48,870 nucleotides of DNA from an uncultured Bacteroidales bacterium (GTDB lineage Bacteria; Bacteroidota; Bacteroidia; Bacteroidales; UBA932), in NCBI GenBank assembly GCA_900317925.1, contig ONIQ01000014.1, positions 1 through 48,870 of the forward strand, in the 5' to 3' direction. How positions within the stretch are numbered: position 1 is the first letter of the stretch; the number at the start of each line of letters is the position of its first letter. Below are positions 8,119 through 17,151 of this stretch, piece after piece. The notes beneath the pieces were generated by a model. The model was not told the origin of the DNA, ran no database searches, and worked only from the letters and a program-made list of their open reading frames with translations. The position numbers were made by a program, and so were the translations under genes.

Positions 8119-9110
8119 ATGGCAATGACGGCCATAAGGGAATTATAGAGCTTGTCGATAACAGCCGACAGGGCGTCGTCCGGGAAGGTGTCGGCCTGCA
8201 CGAGGCCGAATTCGATTTTCTTGACGCCCTTCCAGGCCAGCTGCTTCACCTGCTGGGCGGTAGGGTAGAGATAGACCACGGAGTCGCCGGCCCGTTGCTG
8301 TTTGAGCTCGACGGTGCTGTCGTCGCCCAGGGTAAAGACCACGGGGGCATCCAGCGGCAGTTCCTTGCCGGCGGGCAGGGCGATATTCAAGTCAAAGGCT
8401 TCGGAATTGGATGCCTTGAAATACATATAGGTCATGCTCACCTGGTACGAGGCGGCCTGTCCCTTTACGGGCAGGGCCTCGGTCACCACCATGAGGTTGC
8501 CGGGATTGTTGGCATAGTCGGCAATGTGGCTGCCCAGTTCGTCTCCCGGCAGGAGAATCTCCTTCAAGGCGTCATATTGCTGCTTCAAGGCGGCGGTAAA
8601 CTGGTTGTCCTGGTACGAGGTGGCGATATAGCTGTCGGGTTCGTAACCATAGGCGATATCGGTATGCTTCACGCCCGAAAGGAGTTTCTGCATCTCGTTC
8701 TCGTCCAGCATATACCGCAACACATTGTGGTAGATGGGCGTTTTCCCGTCTTTCGCCATGTGCACACGTTTCTCGGTGGAGGGTTTGTTGATCTGCTTGA
8801 AGGAAACCATCTTCCCGTCCTCCGTGGTGGCGGTGAACTTCACATCCAGGGGGATGCTCCACCGCTGCGTCGTTTCGAAATCGCACTCCAGGGCATACAG
8901 GTAGGTGTTGTCCGGGAAGGCAATGTATTCCACGCTCAGGGAAAAAGGATGTTTGTCCGATGCGCTCCCCGATACGGGCAGGGGCTCGGAAAGGATGTGC
9001 GTGTAACCGTTCAACTTATAACGGCTGCGCACCAGGTCGAAGTTTTGGGCATACAGGGCCGATCCCAACAGGACGGCAGTCACCAACAAAGCGATTCTCT
9101 TCATATTCAT
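8115..9110 (-). CDS. Secreted protein with two similar halves, unknown function
   Basis: The 331-residue product starts with a signal peptide ending at ALYAQ, so it is probably periplasmic or surface-located. I do not recognise a named family. The two halves look like an internal duplication. The first has SEPLPVSG, FSLSVEYIAF, then VKFTATTEDGKMVSFKQ and TDIAYG. The second has TEALPVKG, YQVSMTYMYF, then VVFTLGDDSTVELKQQ and KIEFG. Each half would be a beta-rich module of about 130-150 residues. A second in-frame ATG lies two codons in (9104). The gene follows trmB by 6 bases and overlaps nhaC by 4, so it belongs to the same operon. Confidence 0.8.
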   Translation of the reverse strand: MNMKRIALLVTAVLLGSALYAQNFDLVRSRYKLNGYTHILSEPLPVSGSASDKHPFSLSVEYIAFPDNTYLYALECDFETTQRWSIPLDVKFTATTEDGKMVSFKQINKPSTEKRVHMAKDGKTPIYHNVLRYMLDENEMQKLLSGVKHTDIAYGYEPDSYIATSYQDNQFTAALKQQYDALKEILLPGDELGSHIADYANNPGNLMVVTEALPVKGQAASYQVSMTYMYFKASNSEAFDLNIALPAGKELPLDAPVVFTLGDDSTVELKQQRAGDSVVYLYPTAQQVKQLAWKGVKKIEFGLVQADTFPDDALSAVIDKLYNSLMAVIAI

Positions 9111-9116
9111 ACCGTA

Positions 9117-9950
9117 TCAGTCAGTAAGGATGGGACGGAAAACACGGGGACCCTCTGCCGAGCGCCAGTATTTCTCGTCGAAATCCGGTGCCTGGATGGG
9201 TGCCTCCTTATCCAGGGTAAAGCACAGATAGGTAATCTTATACCCCTGTGCCATGAACATCTTTTCGTAAAAGGTGCGCACCTCAAACAGGGCGTCGATG
9301 GCACTGCGGCCGGTAATCGAAGCCAGCGGACTGTCCAGGACAGCCTGGCGGCCTTCTCCGTACAGGTCATCGGTGCAAGCCAGCACCGTCAGGCCATTTT
9401 GTACGGCCACCGCCTTGCTGTATTCGTGCAGGAAGCGGCTGTCGGTTTTCAGGTGGAGGATGCCGCCCGGACGCAGGAAGGTGCGGTACCGTTCCAGGAA
9501 AACCGGGCTGGTGAGGCGGCTGTTGGGGCTTTTCATCTGCGGGTCCGAGAAGGTCAGCCAGATTTCCGACACCTCGCCTGGGGCGAACAGGGCCGGAAGG
9601 AACTCGACCCGCGTCCGCAGGAAGGCCACGTTCGGCAGGGCGGCCGTTTCGGCCTCCTTCGCTCCCTTCCACAAACGGGCGCCTTTGATGTCCACACCGA
9701 TATAATTGAAGTCCGGATTGCGGCGGCTCAGGTCGATGGTGTATTCCCCCTTGCCGCAGCCGAGCTCTACCACGAGCGGTTGGGACTTGGCAAACATCTC
9801 ATCGTTCCAATTCCCTTTCAGCGGATGGTCGGCCAGCACCAGCGGGCCGTGCGGGTCGGTTTTCAAAGCAAGCAGCCTTGCCGGATCCGGTTGGACCAGG
9901 CAGCGGAACGTTTCGTTCTCGGCAAACTTGATGAGTTTTCCGTGGCCCAT
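9117..9950 (-). CDS. trmB: tRNA (guanine-N7-)-methyltransferase
   Basis: TrmB uses S-adenosylmethionine to methylate G46 of tRNA variable loops. The 277-residue product has the SAM-binding motif VELGCGKGEYT, the following acidic strand GVDIKGARLWKGA, the family segment SEIWLTFSDPQMK and a C-terminal YEKMF motif. The N-terminal extension (MGHGKLIKFAENETF) is of the sort seen in other Bacteroidota TrmB proteins. It sits 3 bases after the fused lptG-fmt gene, in a run of translation-related genes that begins with alaS. Confidence 0.93.
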   Translation of the reverse strand: MGHGKLIKFAENETFRCLVQPDPARLLALKTDPHGPLVLADHPLKGNWNDEMFAKSQPLVVELGCGKGEYTIDLSRRNPDFNYIGVDIKGARLWKGAKEAETAALPNVAFLRTRVEFLPALFAPGEVSEIWLTFSDPQMKSPNSRLTSPVFLERYRTFLRPGGILHLKTDSRFLHEYSKAVAVQNGLTVLACTDDLYGEGRQAVLDSPLASITGRSAIDALFEVRTFYEKMFMAQGYKITYLCFTLDKEAPIQAPDFDEKYWRSAEGPRVFRPILTD

Positions 9951-9953
9951 GTC

Positions 9954-12485
9954 TTAGATGGCTTTGTACGATTCGGGGTTGCGCCAGCCCAGCAGGAAGG
10001 CTTTCACATCCATGCGTTTCTTGCCGGACAGTTGTACGTCGGTCAGGGCCAGGGCACCGTCGGCCGTGGCGATGGCCAGGTACGTCTTGCCATCCGACAG
10101 GACTGTTCCCGGAGCCGGTTTTTCGGTCTGGAGACGCTCCGTCAGTTCCGGATACTTCGCTCCCGCCACCTCGCCGAAATAAATCTTCAGCTGGATGGCC
10201 TCGGCAGCATCCGGCCGGTGCTCCGTCGTTGCTGCAGCAGGAGCAGGAACACTGCTCTGATGAGCATTTTCCCTAGTTTCCTGCGAAGAAGAGCAGTGTC
10301 CCTGCTCCGAACAGGAAACCAGTTCGGCGAAGGCGGCCGGGTAGGGACTCAGGCCGCGGATGAGGTTGTAAATCTGCCGCGAAGGCCGATTCCAGTCAAT
10401 GTGACACAACTCACGGGTCAATTTCGGTGCCGGCTTCAGCACCTCCGAACCCTGGATGAAACTCCGTTGCACACGCGTTTCGACATTCTTCTGGATGATA
10501 CCCTCGACGGTCTGCACCACCAGGTCGGCACCCAGCGCCATCAGGCGGTCGTGCACGTCACCCGCGGTATCGGTATCGGAAATGCGGCATTCCTGGCGGA
10601 GGATGATACCGCCCGTGTCAATGTCTTTGTCGATCATGAAGGTCGTCACACCCGTCATCTTCTCCCCGTTGATGACCGCCCAGTTGATGGGGGCGGCGCC
10701 GCGGTACTGCGGCAGCAGGGCGGCATGCAGGTTGAAGGTGCCCAGCGGCGGCATGGTCCAGACCACATCGGGCAGCATCCGGAAGCCCACGACGACAAAC
10801 AGGTCGGCCTTGAACGCCTTCAGGGCTTCGAGGAAGGCCGGATCACGCAGCTTCTCGGGCTGCAGGACGGGCAGGCCTTTCTCCACCGCGTATTTCTTGA
10901 CGGCACTTTCATTCATCTTGAGGCCGCGTCCGCTGGGCTTGTCGGGCACGGTCACCACGCCCACCACATGGTATTTCTTCTGCAGGAGGGCGTCCAGGGG
11001 GGCCACCGCAAATTCGGGGGTACCCATATAAACGATGCGGGTCTTCTTGAAGAAGCTCATGAACTTGCTCTTGATTTTACGCCACCAGGTGCCGATGTTG
11101 TCGGTATTGAACAGGGAGGCGTCGTTTACGGCTTTCCAGGTAAGGAAAATGCCGATGGGTCCCAGGACCCAGGCCGAGATAAAGGCTCCGATAAAGGCGG
11201 TGGTAGCCCCGTCCTTGGCCAGTTTGGTGCCGGAAATGTCCACCACCCAATACAAGACGAAGAAGAGGATGGAGACAATGGCAGAGGTCCCTAGACCTCC
11301 TTTGCGGATGAGGGCGCCCAGCGGGGCCCCGATAAAGAAGAGGATCAGGCAGGCGAGGGCCTGTGCGAAGCGCTTGAACTTCTCTACATCGGCCCGGGCG
11401 AGGATGAAATTATACTCGTATGCGTCCCGGTTGAAGTTCTCGATGTTCATCGCCATCTGCATGGCGGTCTCTTTCGCCTTGCCCACGGCATCGCGGTGCC
11501 TGGCCGGGGATTTCCAGGTCAGGAAGTCTTCGGGCAGGTCGGACGGACGGGTGATGCCGGAGTGGACCGAGGTGTCCAGCTGGGAACGTTTGGCCAGGAA
11601 GGTGGGGGAGGTGAGGGCTCCCCAATGCATCACCTTGGTTGAATCGAGCAACTTGTTCAGGGAATCGGAATCGTTCCGCAACTTGCTCAATTTCATTGCT
11701 TTAACCTGATCTCCGTAGCGGGCTTCGTCCGATTTTTCAAAGGAATAGTTCTTCAGCGGGATCACCAGGTCCTGGCGGTTGAAATGAATCCGCTGGAGCT
11801 GCAGGGTGGTATCGCGGTACCGTTTGGTATTGGTCTCCTGGTAATTGATGCCGTGATAGAGCGTAAAGGTGAGGTAATCCTTCTGCTTGGACATCTTCAT
11901 CTGGGCCGAATCGGCCAGGGTCAGGAAGGTGTTCCCCTTGTTGGACGAGTGGTCATAGACCATGACGCCGTGCATCTTGCCGGTCTTGTCGTCGGTGTCC
12001 TCTACGCGCAGGATGTATCCGTCGATACCGTCATAGAACGTCCCGGAGGGAACTTTGATCTCCTCCTTGGTTTTGCCGATATCGTCGCGAAGCGTGTAAA
12101 TCTCGTTGTAGGACAGGGGCACCAGGTTGTTCAGCGCGAAGAAGGTGCCGATGCTGATGACCACCGAGGCGATGATGAGCGGGGTCATGACCCGGAAGAT
12201 GGAGATGCCGGCCGATTTCATGGCCAGCAGCTCGTTGTTTTCGCCCATCTGCCCGAGGGTCATCATGGAGGCCAGCAGGGTGGAAAGCGGGAGGGCGAGC
12301 GGCAGGATGGTGCAGCTGCCCCACATCAGGAACTCGAGGATGATTTTGAGCCCCAGGCCCTTGCCGACGAGTTCGTCGATATAGAGCCAGAGGAAATGCA
12401 GCATCAGGATGAAGATCACGACCACAAGGATCATGAGGAACGGCCCGATGAACGAAAACAGGATGAATCTGTCGAGTTTCTTCAT
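9954..12485 (-). CDS. fmt: Fusion: LptF/LptG-type permease plus methionyl-tRNA formyltransferase
   Basis: One open frame of 843 codons carries two normally separate proteins. Residues 1 to about 475 form a YjgP/YjgQ (LptF/LptG) permease: three N-terminal membrane helices, a periplasmic domain from about 130 to 330, and three C-terminal helices. Residues 476-843 form a complete Fmt, which formylates initiator Met-tRNA. It begins at MSFFKKTRIVYMGTPEFAVAP; catalytic N585, H587 and D623 keep the same spacing as N106, H108 and D144 of E. coli Fmt, and LLPQYRGAAPINWA is present. The internal ATG at 11058-11060 lies exactly where a free Fmt would start, so separate translation is possible. A palindromic insertion occupies residues 726-749 in the Fmt C-terminal part. 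The gene lies between alaS and trmB. The permease partner is probably LptB. Confidence 0.88.
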   Translation of the reverse strand: MKKLDRFILFSFIGPFLMILVVVIFILMLHFLWLYIDELVGKGLGLKIILEFLMWGSCTILPLALPLSTLLASMMTLGQMGENNELLAMKSAGISIFRVMTPLIIASVVISIGTFFALNNLVPLSYNEIYTLRDDIGKTKEEIKVPSGTFYDGIDGYILRVEDTDDKTGKMHGVMVYDHSSNKGNTFLTLADSAQMKMSKQKDYLTFTLYHGINYQETNTKRYRDTTLQLQRIHFNRQDLVIPLKNYSFEKSDEARYGDQVKAMKLSKLRNDSDSLNKLLDSTKVMHWGALTSPTFLAKRSQLDTSVHSGITRPSDLPEDFLTWKSPARHRDAVGKAKETAMQMAMNIENFNRDAYEYNFILARADVEKFKRFAQALACLILFFIGAPLGALIRKGGLGTSAIVSILFFVLYWVVDISGTKLAKDGATTAFIGAFISAWVLGPIGIFLTWKAVNDASLFNTDNIGTWWRKIKSKFMSFFKKTRIVYMGTPEFAVAPLDALLQKKYHVVGVVTVPDKPSGRGLKMNESAVKKYAVEKGLPVLQPEKLRDPAFLEALKAFKADLFVVVGFRMLPDVVWTMPPLGTFNLHAALLPQYRGAAPINWAVINGEKMTGVTTFMIDKDIDTGGIILRQECRISDTDTAGDVHDRLMALGADLVVQTVEGIIQKNVETRVQRSFIQGSEVLKPAPKLTRELCHIDWNRPSRQIYNLIRGLSPYPAAFAELVSCSEQGHCSSSQETRENAHQSSVPAPAAATTEHRPDAAEAIQLKIYFGEVAGAKYPELTERLQTEKPAPGTVLSDGKTYLAIATADGALALTDVQLSGKKRMDVKAFLLGWRNPESYKAI
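10240..10308 (-). repeat. Palindromic in-frame repeat element, copy 2 (in fmt)
   Basis: Two 19-base arms at 10240-10258 (GGAGCAGGAACACTGCTCT) and 10290-10308 are inverted copies with 18 of 19 positions paired. The 31-base loop at 10259-10289 is 29/31 identical to the core of the dnaX copy when read in the coding direction of fmt. It encodes SSSQETRENAHQ in frame. The outer arm ends (GGAGCAG/CTGCTCC) and the inner ends (TCT/AGA) are shared with copy 1. The middle of each arm differs between copies but remains complementary. The insertion falls between ELV and LKIYFGEV of the Fmt C-terminal domain, and Ala/Pro-rich residues follow it as in dnaX. Confidence 0.85.
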
Positions 12486-12491
12486 GCTTTT

Positions 12492-15107
12492 TTATGCCGT
12501 AGCAATGCTCACCAAAGTATCCAGGGCCTGCTTCAGGCCATCCGGGTTCTTGCCGCCGGCCGTTGCCAGGCCGGGCTGTCCGCCGCCGCCGCCCTGGATG
12601 AACTTGGCCGCTTCGCGGATGTCTTTGCCGGCATTCTTGCCCTTGGAAACCAGGTCGTTGCTGTACATCAGCACCAGATTGGGTTTCCCGTCGAAGGCAT
12701 ACGCGCCGGCCAGGACCAGGTTCTGGGCCTTCTTCTGCAAAAGCAGGGCCACGTTGCGGACCTGCTGGGGATCCAGGCTGCTTTCGAAGCGGGCCACCCG
12801 GATGCCGTTGAGGTCTTCGGCTTCGGCGAGGAGTCTGTCGGCCAGGGCGGCGGCTTTTTCGGCTGCGACGGCCTCCAGCTGCTTGCGGGCATCGGCATTT
12901 TCCTGCACGAGTTTCTCGATGGCGCCTTGCAGGTCGGGCGCGTTGTTCATCAGACCCTTGAGGTTCTTCAGGAGACCTTCCATCTGGTGGATGCTTTCCA
13001 CGGCAACGCCGCCGGTGATGGCCTCGATACGCCGAACACCTGCGGCCACGGCGCTTTCGGATACGATCTTGAACAGGCCGATGGTGCCGGTGCTGCTGGT
13101 GTGGGTGCCGCCGCAAAGCTCGACGGAGTCGCCGAAGCGGACTACGCGGACCACATCGCCGTATTTTTCGCCGAAGAGGGCCATGGCGCCCATCTTGCGG
13201 GCTTCTTCCATGGTCGCATCCCGTTTTTCGATGAGCGGGAAGTCGGACCGGATGAGCTGGTTGACGCGGGTCTCTACGTTTTCGAGCTCCTGGTCGGTCA
13301 TTTTCTGGAAGTGCGAGAAATCAAACCGGAAATAGTCCGGCCCCACGAACGAGCCTTTCTGCTCCACATGGGTGCCCAGGACTACGCGAAGGGCCTGGTG
13401 TAGCAGGTGCGTGCAGGTATGGTTGTTCTGGATATGGCGCCGGCGGCTGTTGTCCACCACCAGGGTGAAGGCCTGCGTGCTGCGCGAAGGCAGGCGCTCG
13501 GCCAGGTGGATGGTAAGGTTGTTCTCCTTCACCGTGTTCAGGATCTGGATGCGCTCGCCGTTTTCGCCCTCGATGAAGCCGGTGTCACCCACCTGGCCGC
13601 CCATTTCGGCATAGAAGGGGGTGCGGTCAAAGACCAGCTGGAAGTATTCCTTGTTTTTCTGTTTGACGGTACGCTGTTTCAGCAGGTGGGCGCCATTGAC
13701 GCGGAGCGTGTCGTAGCCTTCAAAGACCACGTCGGCCTCTTTGAACACCATCCAGTCTCCGAATTCGTTGGCGGTGGCGTTGCGGGCACGCTCTTTCTGC
13801 TTCTGGAGCTCTACGTTGAAGCCGTCCAGGTCTACCTGATAGCCTTTTTCCGCGGCGATCAGCTGCGTCAGGTCGATGGGAAAGCCGTAAGTGTCGTACA
13901 GGACGAAGGCATCCGTACCGGCCACCGTCTTGGTGGCGGTGTTTTTGGCCATGTTGTCTTCCAGCATGCGGATACCCCTGTCCAGGGTACGCAGGAAGGC
14001 GTTTTCTTCTTCCTTGATGACGCTGGAAATCAGTTTCTGCTGGGCTTTCAGTTCGGGATAGGCGTCTCCCATATCGGCCACCAGCTGGGGAATGAGGCGG
14101 CAGAGGAAGGGCTCGCTGAAACCCAGGAAGGTGTAGCCGTACCGGACCGCGCGGCGCAGGATGCGGCGGATGACGTAGCCGGCCTTTACGTTGGACGGCA
14201 GCTGGCCGTCGGCAATGGAGAAGGCGATGGCCCGGACGTGGTCGGCGATGACGCGCATGGCCACTTCCACGTTGCCGCCTTCGGCATATTTGTGTCCGGA
14301 AAACTCTTCCACCTTGCCGATAAGGCCGGAGAAGACATCCGTTTCGTAGTTGCTCTTCTTCCCTTGCATGATCATGCACAGGCGTTCGAATCCCATGCCG
14401 GTGTCGATGCTCTTGGCGGGGAGGGGGCGCAGGTGGCCGTCGGCCATGCGGTTGTACTGCATGAACACGAGGTTCCAGATTTCAATCACCTCGTCGTTGT
14501 CGGCGTTCACCAGGGAGGCGCCGGGGACCTTGGCGCGTTCTTCCTCGCTGCGCAGGTCGATATGGATTTCGCTGCAGGGACCGCAGGGACCCGTATCGCC
14601 CATCTCCCAGAAATTGTCGTGCTTGTTGCCCAGCAGGATGTGGTCCTCCGGCAGGTGGCGCAGCCACGCGCGGCGGGCGTCCTGGTCCAGGGTGGTGCCG
14701 TCGGCTTCGTCGCCCTGGAAGACGGTGGCGTAGAGGATGGAAGCATCGATCTTGTACACCTCGGTCAGCAGCTCCCATGCCCAATCAATGGCCTCGTCTT
14801 TGAAATAGTCGCCGAAACTCCAGTTGCCCAGCATCTCGAACATGGTATGGTGGCGGCCGTCATGTCCGACGGCTTCCAGGTCGTTGTGTTTGCCGCTCAC
14901 GCGCAGGCATTTCTGTGCATCGGTTGCACGGGGAAACTTGGGAGCGGAGTTGCCCAGGAAGATGTCCTTGAACTGGTTCATGCCCGCGTTCGTAAACATC
15001 AGGGTGGGGTCGTTCTTGATTACCATAGGTGCCGAGGGTACCACCGTATGCCCTTTGGAGGCGAAGAAGTCCAGGTACTTCTGGCGTATTTCTTTTGATG
15101 TCATCAT
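12492..15107 (-). CDS. alaS: Alanine-tRNA ligase
   Basis: AlaRS charges tRNA-Ala. The product has 871 residues from the first of two adjacent ATGs (15107 and 15104); the family opening [18 protein letters not shown] follows directly. Class II catalytic motifs are in [10 protein letters not shown] and the [14 protein letters not shown] segment. The editing-domain zinc ligands are all present: H563 and H567 in HTCTHLLH, C665 and H669 in CGGTH. The C-Ala domain ends with a Gly-rich stretch before QPGLATAGG. It is the first gene of the operon alaS, lptG-fmt, trmB, secreted protein, nhaC. The ATG of the next gene lies 6 bases after its stop. Confidence 0.96.
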   Translation of the reverse strand: MMTSKEIRQKYLDFFASKGHTVVPSAPMVIKNDPTLMFTNAGMNQFKDIFLGNSAPKFPRATDAQKCLRVSGKHNDLEAVGHDGRHHTMFEMLGNWSFGDYFKDEAIDWAWELLTEVYKIDASILYATVFQGDEADGTTLDQDARRAWLRHLPEDHILLGNKHDNFWEMGDTGPCGPCSEIHIDLRSEEERAKVPGASLVNADNDEVIEIWNLVFMQYNRMADGHLRPLPAKSIDTGMGFERLCMIMQGKKSNYETDVFSGLIGKVEEFSGHKYAEGGNVEVAMRVIADHVRAIAFSIADGQLPSNVKAGYVIRRILRRAVRYGYTFLGFSEPFLCRLIPQLVADMGDAYPELKAQQKLISSVIKEEENAFLRTLDRGIRMLEDNMAKNTATKTVAGTDAFVLYDTYGFPIDLTQLIAAEKGYQVDLDGFNVELQKQKERARNATANEFGDWMVFKEADVVFEGYDTLRVNGAHLLKQRTVKQKNKEYFQLVFDRTPFYAEMGGQVGDTGFIEGENGERIQILNTVKENNLTIHLAERLPSRSTQAFTLVVDNSRRRHIQNNHTCTHLLHQALRVVLGTHVEQKGSFVGPDYFRFDFSHFQKMTDQELENVETRVNQLIRSDFPLIEKRDATMEEARKMGAMALFGEKYGDVVRVVRFGDSVELCGGTHTSSTGTIGLFKIVSESAVAAGVRRIEAITGGVAVESIHQMEGLLKNLKGLMNNAPDLQGAIEKLVQENADARKQLEAVAAEKAAALADRLLAEAEDLNGIRVARFESSLDPQQVRNVALLLQKKAQNLVLAGAYAFDGKPNLVLMYSNDLVSKGKNAGKDIREAAKFIQGGGGGQPGLATAGGKNPDGLKQALDTLVSIATA

Positions 15108-15140
15108 CTTTTTGGTATTATCTTTGATAAATATAGAGCG

Positions 15141-15148
15141 CAAAAATA
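15141..15148 (-). promoter_or_regulatory. Candidate -7 box of the alaS operon
   Basis: On the minus strand this reads TATTTTTG, matching TAnnTTTG, 33 bases before the alaS ATG. No TTTG is found at 19-21 bases upstream. It is divergent to the box in front of the M23 peptidase gene. Confidence 0.4.
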
Positions 15149-15171
15149 CTGATTTTTTTGCAAAAAAAGAC

Positions 15172-15179
15172 TAAATTTG
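15172..15179 (+). promoter_or_regulatory. -7 box of the M23 peptidase gene
   Basis: TAAATTTG matches TAnnTTTG and lies only 6 bases before the ATG at 15186, predicting an almost leaderless transcript. The -33 region is not recognisable. Confidence 0.5.
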
Positions 15180-15185
15180 CATAAT

Positions 15186-16193
15186 ATGTCTGATTTCAAA
15201 CGATACAAGCTGAACCCGGAAACGCTTTTGTACGAAATCAAAGAAGTTTCCAGGAGTTCGCGGGTCATGAACTCCTTCCTGCTTTTCCTGGGCAGCCTGG
15301 CGCTCTTTGTCCTGTATCTCTGGATCTATACATCGGTCCTGGGCTGGGAGACGCCCAAGACGGCCTTTTTGAAGAAAATCAACGCCGGGTGGAGCTCGCG
15401 TATCGAGCTGATGAACCGCCGCATGGACCGCTACGATGCCGTTTTGCAGACGCTCGCCTCGCGCGACGAGGATGTGTATCGTTCCCTGTTCGGCATGAAT
15501 TCCATTCCGGACGAGGTGCGGAATGCCGGTTTCGGCGGCGTGAACCGCTACGCCTACCTGGACAAACTGGACCGGGGGAGCCTGCTTTCGGGCACCACCC
15601 GCCGCCTGGACGTCCTGGCCAAGAAAGCGTGCGTACAAAGCCGTTCCTTCGACGATGTGGCCGCCCTTTCCAAACGGGCGGGGGACATGGTTTCCTGCGT
15701 GCCCGCCATTCCGCCCGTGAACCCCGACAAGAACAAATACCACCTTTCCAGCCCCTACGGTTTCCGGGCCGATCCGGTTTACGGTTATTTCCGGATGCAC
15801 AGCGGCGTGGATTTCGCGATGCCTTCGGGCAGTCCGGTCTATGCTTCCGGCGACGGGGTGGTATCGGAGGTGAAATACGAGTTTTTCGGCTATGGAAACT
15901 CGCTGGTCATCGACCACGGATTCGGTTACAAAACGCGTTACGCCCACATGAAAACCATCAGCGTGGTGGAAGGGATGAAGGTGAAACGCGGCGACCAGGT
16001 GGGCGAAAGCGGCCGCAGCGGGAAGGCTACCGGTCCGCACCTGCATTACGAGGTGCTGTACCGGGGCAACCATGTGAATCCGATCAATTACATGGACTTG
16101 TCCATGGACCCGAAGGAATATGCCGCCATGGTGCGCAAGCGCCAGGATGAATCGAAGGCGGTCCTGCAACCTTTTAGCCTGCGGAGGAGATAG
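15186..16193 (+). CDS. M23 family metallopeptidase, first of a tandem pair
   Basis: This is a 335-residue protein with one N-terminal membrane helix (about 30-50), a linker with predicted coiled-coil character (about 65-170) and a LytM/M23 endopeptidase domain. All zinc and catalytic residues are in place: H205 and D209 in HSGVD, H254 in RYAHM, and H285/H287 in HLHYEV. It should therefore be an active murein hydrolase facing the periplasm. A TTG 9 bases upstream could extend the frame, but the ATG gives the natural start MSDFKRYKLNPETL. The next gene is a paralogue 2 bases downstream. Placement beside alaS and a MerR gene is, from memory, common in Bacteroidota. Confidence 0.9.
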   Translation: MSDFKRYKLNPETLLYEIKEVSRSSRVMNSFLLFLGSLALFVLYLWIYTSVLGWETPKTAFLKKINAGWSSRIELMNRRMDRYDAVLQTLASRDEDVYRSLFGMNSIPDEVRNAGFGGVNRYAYLDKLDRGSLLSGTTRRLDVLAKKACVQSRSFDDVAALSKRAGDMVSCVPAIPPVNPDKNKYHLSSPYGFRADPVYGYFRMHSGVDFAMPSGSPVYASGDGVVSEVKYEFFGYGNSLVIDHGFGYKTRYAHMKTISVVEGMKVKRGDQVGESGRSGKATGPHLHYEVLYRGNHVNPINYMDLSMDPKEYAAMVRKRQDESKAVLQPFSLRRR

Positions 16194-16195
16194 AG

Positions 16196-17146
16196 ATGGG
16201 CAACGGAGGCTTCGTTTACGACAAGACCCGGCAGGAGTTCCGGAAGGTGACGCATTCCATCTGGCATTTCGTCCGGATGGGGTTGAAATACCTGGTGCTG
16301 ACGCTCACCCTTTCCATCCTCTATTACGTGGTTTTTTCCCTGTTTATCAGCACCGATACGGAACGTCGGCTCATCCGCGAAAACCGCCTGTATTCCAAGC
16401 TCTATCCCTCGCTGGAGGAGAAGGAAAAACTGGTGGGCGACGTGGTGCAGTCCCTGCAGGTCCGGGACAATGCCATTTATACCGAAATTTTCGGGACGGG
16501 AGCGCCTTCGGCCGAGGGACTGAATCCGGCTGAAATCCTGTCTGTAGCGGATTCTACGCGCGATTCCGATATTGTCTTGTATGCCGATCGGAAACTCGGT
16601 TCGCTGGAGGCGAGCGCCGCCCGGATCGAGGCGGGTTTCGCCCGCATTTTCGAGCGGATGCAAGACCGGAAATCCCTGCCGCCGATGACCCTTCCGCTGG
16701 AGAAGGTTTCCCCGGCCCAGACGGGGGCATCGACCGGTATGAAACTGAGCCCTTTCCTGAAGGTCCGTACCCGGCATACGGGGCTGGACCTGCTCTCTCC
16801 GCAGGGCGAACGGGTGCTGGCCACGGCTGACGGAACGGTGACGGCAGTGGTACATTCGGTGAAGGGGGCCGGCAATGTGGTGGAAATCACCCACGACAGC
16901 GGATACCGGACCCGCTATGCCCATCTGGGCGCCATTTCCGTGAGCAAGGGGCAGCGTGTCAAGCGCGGAACCCGCATCGGATCGGTGGGGATGACGGGCA
17001 ATTCGTTCGCCCCGCACCTGCATTACGAGGTGTTGCGCGATACGGTGTTGATGGACCCGGTGAACTTCTTGTTCGCATCCGTGCGTCCGGAGACGTATGC
17101 CAATATGATTTTTATGTCTGCAAGTACTGGACAATCAATGGATTAA
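16196..17146 (+). CDS. M23 family metallopeptidase, second of a tandem pair
   Basis: This 316-residue paralogue of the preceding gene has the same order: a short cytoplasmic start, one membrane helix (about 30-52), a helical linker and an M23 domain. The active-site set is complete: H194 and D198 in HTGLD, H243 in RYAHL, H274/H276 in HLHYEV. The two proteins share the VKRG and HLHYEVL surroundings but differ strongly in the linker, so the duplication is old. It is probably a peptidoglycan endopeptidase or an activator of one, acting in the periplasm. It is translated directly after its partner. Confidence 0.9.
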   Translation: MGNGGFVYDKTRQEFRKVTHSIWHFVRMGLKYLVLTLTLSILYYVVFSLFISTDTERRLIRENRLYSKLYPSLEEKEKLVGDVVQSLQVRDNAIYTEIFGTGAPSAEGLNPAEILSVADSTRDSDIVLYADRKLGSLEASAARIEAGFARIFERMQDRKSLPPMTLPLEKVSPAQTGASTGMKLSPFLKVRTRHTGLDLLSPQGERVLATADGTVTAVVHSVKGAGNVVEITHDSGYRTRYAHLGAISVSKGQRVKRGTRIGSVGMTGNSFAPHLHYEVLRDTVLMDPVNFLFASVRPETYANMIFMSASTGQSMD

Positions 17147-17151
17147 CAGAT

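Noticed and set aside
11040-11080. Sequencing error as the cause of the lptG-fmt fusion
   Set aside because: Both sides of the junction are in the same frame with sensible residues, and no frameshift is needed to keep either domain intact. It cannot be fully excluded, so it is listed as a finding rather than an error.
8295-11294. A 999-codon open frame on the plus strand opposite the secreted protein, trmB and lptG-fmt
   Set aside because: It lies antisense to three well supported genes. Its residues are a low-complexity His/Gly/Gln/Val mixture without domain patterns. Long antisense frames are expected from GC-rich codon use.
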